In this document: positions 4,313-5,392 of the stretch, in pieces
Numbering within the stretch: the first letter of the stretch is position 1
Layout: each line of letters starts with the position of its first letter
Origin: Thermoplasmata archaeon
GTDB lineage: Archaea; Thermoplasmatota; Thermoplasmata; GCA-020350865
Direction: 5' to 3'
DNA: 5,392 bases
NCBI GenBank assembly: GCA_020350865.1
Contig: CP070726.1
Location: 1,357,731 to 1,363,122 of the forward strand
Translations under genes and position numbers: made by a program
Notes under the pieces: model-generated
The model's input: the letters and a program-made list of their open reading frames with translations, nothing else
Databases searched by the model: none
What the model was told of the DNA's origin: nothing

Positions 4313-5392
4313 GGAAGAAATCCTCCAGTTTTCTTTGATACAGCCTGTGCTTCAGAACGGCGCTGTTTTTTATCCACCTTTTCAGGGGGATATCCAGTTT
4401 CGTGGAGATATAGTTCATGGCGTTCTGTATTGTATCGAATTTTTTCGGTCTATTTTTCAGGGCGGCCCGGACGTTCTCCCTCACATTCCAGACCCCCACT
4501 GGGAGGATGTAGCCGGGATGCGCCTCTCTCAGAACCACCACTCCGGCCTGCCTTCTCTCCTCGTTCAGCTTCTCGTTTACGGCCAGCCTGGCCGCGTAAT
4601 AGCATCCGCCGATCTCGGCGTACGTTGTCCGCCCTTCGTGGAATTCATAGCTGTTGAAGATGGAAATCTCCCTGCCGAAGGGATTCCAGGCAGTGTTGGG
4701 GTACCATGCCTCGATGAGCTCGTAGCACCATTCCGAGGGCATCATGAACACGAGCCATCGGTTATCCAGCTGGTACGATTCGTAGATCCGGTACTCGTTG
4801 ATCCAGGGGTTTGCCCTGGTGAAGTCCATCAGGTGCTCCCCCAGCATGGAGTCCACTGCCGTGATGCTCCACCTGGTGGGAACGAACTTTCTTCTCCTCC
4901 CTTCCCCGAAGGCCCCCACACTGAAGGCCTTCTGAATATGTGAGACCATGACATTTCCCTTGAAAAGCCCCACAACAGCGTCCCTGGCCTTCAGGTCCGT
5001 ATCGTAGTAGGCCTTCTCGATTCTGAACTCGTATTTGATGTTGTCCACATCCAGTTTCCTCAGGGGAGCGGACGGGCCGTGGGGCTGTACCTCATCCGAG
5101 AGTGCGATTTTTCCCCAGGGCCTCTTGAGGAACTTGGCATCCACGGTGGGGGATTCCCTGGCCAGTGCCAGCTCCCGGGTTATCTCAACTATCCTGTTGG
5201 AGCTCTCAACATCGTGGATGTCCACCGAGAACTTCCCCCTCACCAGTTTTGTCCTGAAATCTATGATGTCGTCTATCCTCTTGCCGAGCCACATCTCAGG
5301 GGTGTCCATGAGGGAGGTATCCCCGTGGACAGGGGGTATCATGGGGCCGATTGCCACCTTGGGATAGCCGAACCTGCCTATGAAAACACTGG
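4287..5392 (-). CDS. nreA: Nre-family archaeal DNA repair protein with C-terminal PIP box (5' end off the window)
   Basis: Nre proteins are archaeal repair factors. In Haloferax, NreA is reported to act with UvrABC on mitomycin C damage and to need PCNA binding. The visible 367 residues start in the conserved segment SVFIGRFGYPKVAIGPM and include DTPEMWLGKRIDDII, PHGPSAPLRKLDVDN, RWSITAVDSMLG, RTTYAEIGGCYYAARLAV and HPGYILPVGVWNVRENVR. The protein ends with QRKLEDFF at visible residues 352-359, a full QxxLxxFF PCNA-interacting box eight residues from the C-terminus. The frame stays open to the right edge. A GTG at 5357 sits inside the conserved FGYPKVAIGP segment, so it is not the start. The missing N-terminus (perhaps 30-50 residues) usually holds a Cys-rich zinc finger. 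The stop overlaps the radical SAM gene by 26 nt. Family identity is strong. NreA versus NreB naming is not resolved here, so the symbol is tentative. Confidence 0.92.
   Translation of the reverse strand, partial: SVFIGRFGYPKVAIGPMIPPVHGDTSLMDTPEMWLGKRIDDIIDFRTKLVRGKFSVDIHDVESSNRIVEITRELALARESPTVDAKFLKRPWGKIALSDEVQPHGPSAPLRKLDVDNIKYEFRIEKAYYDTDLKARDAVVGLFKGNVMVSHIQKAFSVGAFGEGRRRKFVPTRWSITAVDSMLGEHLMDFTRANPWINEYRIYESYQLDNRWLVFMMPSEWCYELIEAWYPNTAWNPFGREISIFNSYEFHEGRTTYAEIGGCYYAARLAVNEKLNEERRQAGVVVLREAHPGYILPVGVWNVRENVRAALKNRPKKFDTIQNAMNYISTKLDIPLKRWIKNSAVLKHRLYQRKLEDFFHGTLEKTV
4322..4326 (-). promoter_or_regulatory. Ribosome binding site of the radical SAM gene inside the nre PIP-box codons
   Basis: The minus strand reads CTG-GAG-GAT-TTC-TTC, coding L-E-D-F-F of the PIP box. 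The GGAGG within it lies nine bases before the ATG at 4312, so one stretch serves as both clamp-binding motif and ribosome binding site. Confidence 0.55.

Noticed and set aside
4124..4943. Plus-strand open frames opposite nre and the radical SAM gene
   Set aside because: They are antisense shadows of strongly conserved minus-strand genes, with low-complexity Pro/Arg/Ser-rich translations.
5355..5357. GTG at 5357 as the start of nre
   Set aside because: It lies inside the conserved FGYPKVAIGPM segment, and the frame stays open to the window edge, so the gene is truncated by the window.

Overview
The window looks archaeal, most likely euryarchaeal. A Thermoplasmata-like or methanogen relative is a guess I cannot test here. 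The evidence is an Nre-family DNA repair protein (a family known only from archaea) ending in a PCNA-binding PIP box, A/T-rich TATA-like boxes upstream of genes, Shine-Dalgarno sequences of the GGAGG and AAGGTG type, and a deaminase plus 6-oxopurine phosphorylase pair of the kind archaea use to recycle SAM by-products. Every gene I accept lies on the minus strand, so transcription runs from the right edge to the left. I see no rRNA, tRNA, CRISPR array, insertion sequence or origin.

Layout in transcription order, right to left. (1) 5392-4287: nre, with its 5' end (probably a zinc-finger N-terminus) outside the window and a C-terminal PIP box. (2) 4312-3485: a SplB/COG1533-like radical SAM protein that overlaps nre by 26 nt; its ribosome binding site lies inside the PIP-box codons. 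(3) 3484-3261: an intergenic stretch with U-tract terminator candidates, an 11-nt direct repeat, a perfect 8-bp palindrome and a TATA box. (4) 3254-3003: an unrecognised protein of about 83 residues with CxxCxxH, followed by a small palindrome and a U-rich terminator. (5) 2864-2169: an MTAP/PNP-family phosphorylase, probably acting on 5'-methylthioinosine. It overlaps by ATGA with (6) 2172-904: an MTA/SAH/5'-deoxyadenosine deaminase. (7) 903-700: an intergenic stretch with a strong hairpin and a long imperfect inverted repeat. (8) 699-208: a TPR protein. (9) 154-1: the N-terminal 51 residues of an unrecognised basic protein.

Two functional modules are clear. The first is a repair module: Nre recruited to the sliding clamp and translationally linked to a radical SAM enzyme of the spore-photoproduct-lyase-like class. 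The second is nucleoside salvage: the deaminase converts MTA, 5'-deoxyadenosine or SAH to the inosine form, and the phosphorylase splits methylthioinosine to hypoxanthine and a 5-substituted ribose-1-phosphate. Radical SAM enzymes release methionine and 5'-deoxyadenosine, so the salvage pair could clear the product of the neighbouring enzyme. That link is inferred. The least explained DNA is 743-843 and the palindromes flanking the small gene at 3003-3254.
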